13,689 nt of DNA, from the NCBI GenBank assembly GCA_016793585.1, contig JAEUJR010000599.1, positions 1-13,689 on the forward strand. Direction: 5' to 3'. The stretch comes from Archangium sp. (GTDB taxonomy: Bacteria; Myxococcota; Myxococcia; Myxococcales; Myxococcaceae). The position numbers were made by a program, and so were the translations under genes. The notes beneath the pieces were generated by a model. It had not been told where the DNA came from. It ran no database searches and worked only from the letters and a program-made list of their open reading frames with translations. Shown here piece after piece: positions 13,525-13,689 of the stretch. Each line of letters opens with the position of its first letter. The stretch's first letter is position 1.

Positions 13525-13689
13525 ATGAGCGCTTCTGTTGCCACCACCAACGGCCGCATCACCCAGATCCTCGGTCCCGTCGTCGACGTCGAGTTCCCGC
13601 CAGGCGGTCTGCCTGAGGTCTACACGGCCCTCAAGCTGAGCAACCCGGCCATCTCGAACGAGCCCGACAACCTCATCGTCGAGGTCGCG
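13525..13689 (+). CDS. atpD: F1 ATP synthase subunit beta, N-terminal part
   Basis: The 55 visible residues include [16 protein letters not shown] (10-25), [10 protein letters not shown] and NLIVEVA. This is the N-terminal beta-barrel of the F1 beta subunit, the catalytic subunit of ATP synthase. The ATP-binding P-loop and the rest lie beyond the right edge. The ATG at 13525 fits the family's N-terminus, although no good ribosome binding site precedes it. In the common atp operon order, atpG lies directly before atpD. Here the upstream gene is a divergent lipoprotein gene, so atpD begins its own transcription unit, probably with atpC following (not visible). Confidence 0.95.
   Translation, partial: MSASVATTNGRITQILGPVVDVEFPPGGLPEVYTALKLSNPAISNEPDNLIVEVA

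Noticed and set aside
12826..13528. Plus-strand ORFs with Ala-Asp-Ala-Val-Pro-Pro or Met-Gln-Cys-Arg-Pro-Leu repeats
   Set aside because: They are products of the 18-bp repeat, which leaves every frame open. The real product is the minus-strand TASAGG linker.

Overview
The window looks like chromosomal DNA from a high-GC myxobacterium, probably suborder Cystobacterineae. This is inferred, not proven. The evidence is the strong G/C third-position bias, a DUF2378 (TIGR02265-type) protein from a family essentially restricted to Myxococcales, several large lipoproteins with Asp-Ala-Gly or Ser-Ala-Gly-Gly low-complexity linkers, and a typical bacterial AtpD. No tRNA, rRNA, CRISPR array, transposase or integrase was seen.

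Bases 2-4739 hold a tight plus-strand operon of five genes with gaps of 1, 12, 7 and 14 nt. They encode a 5'-truncated exported SGNH/AlgX-like protein with a cysteine-rich tail, a membrane-anchored ferritin-like di-iron protein, a DUF2378 protein, a NodU-family carbamoyltransferase and a 53-residue DUF5989-like membrane microprotein. SGNH proteins, NodU carbamoyltransferases and DUF5989 microproteins are known to co-occur near surface-glycan or secondary-metabolite genes. The di-iron and DUF2378 members make this version unusual. It is the best candidate in the window for an undescribed pathway, perhaps carbamoylation plus oxidation or acylation of a surface molecule.

Bases 4750-13394 form an envelope-lipoprotein and signalling region. 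A 1136-residue multidomain lipoprotein (minus) diverges from a 439-residue NHL-like beta-propeller lipoprotein (plus) across a 124-bp region with repeated GTCAC/GTGAC half-sites. The propeller gene then converges, with a 4-bp gap, on a DUF1554 lectin-like secreted protein (minus). Upstream of that gene lie a sigma-54-like -24/-12 element, a palindrome and a good ribosome binding site. Next, still on the minus strand, is a class III adenylate cyclase with an N-terminal membrane domain. Its TTG start overlaps the stop of a beta-helix lipoprotein gene that carries an in-frame 18-bp minisatellite of 11 copies.

Bases 13395-13524 are a divergent intergenic region. At 13525 the first 55 codons of atpD (F1 ATP synthase beta subunit) run off the right edge. 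atpG is not directly upstream, so the F-ATPase genes are split here.
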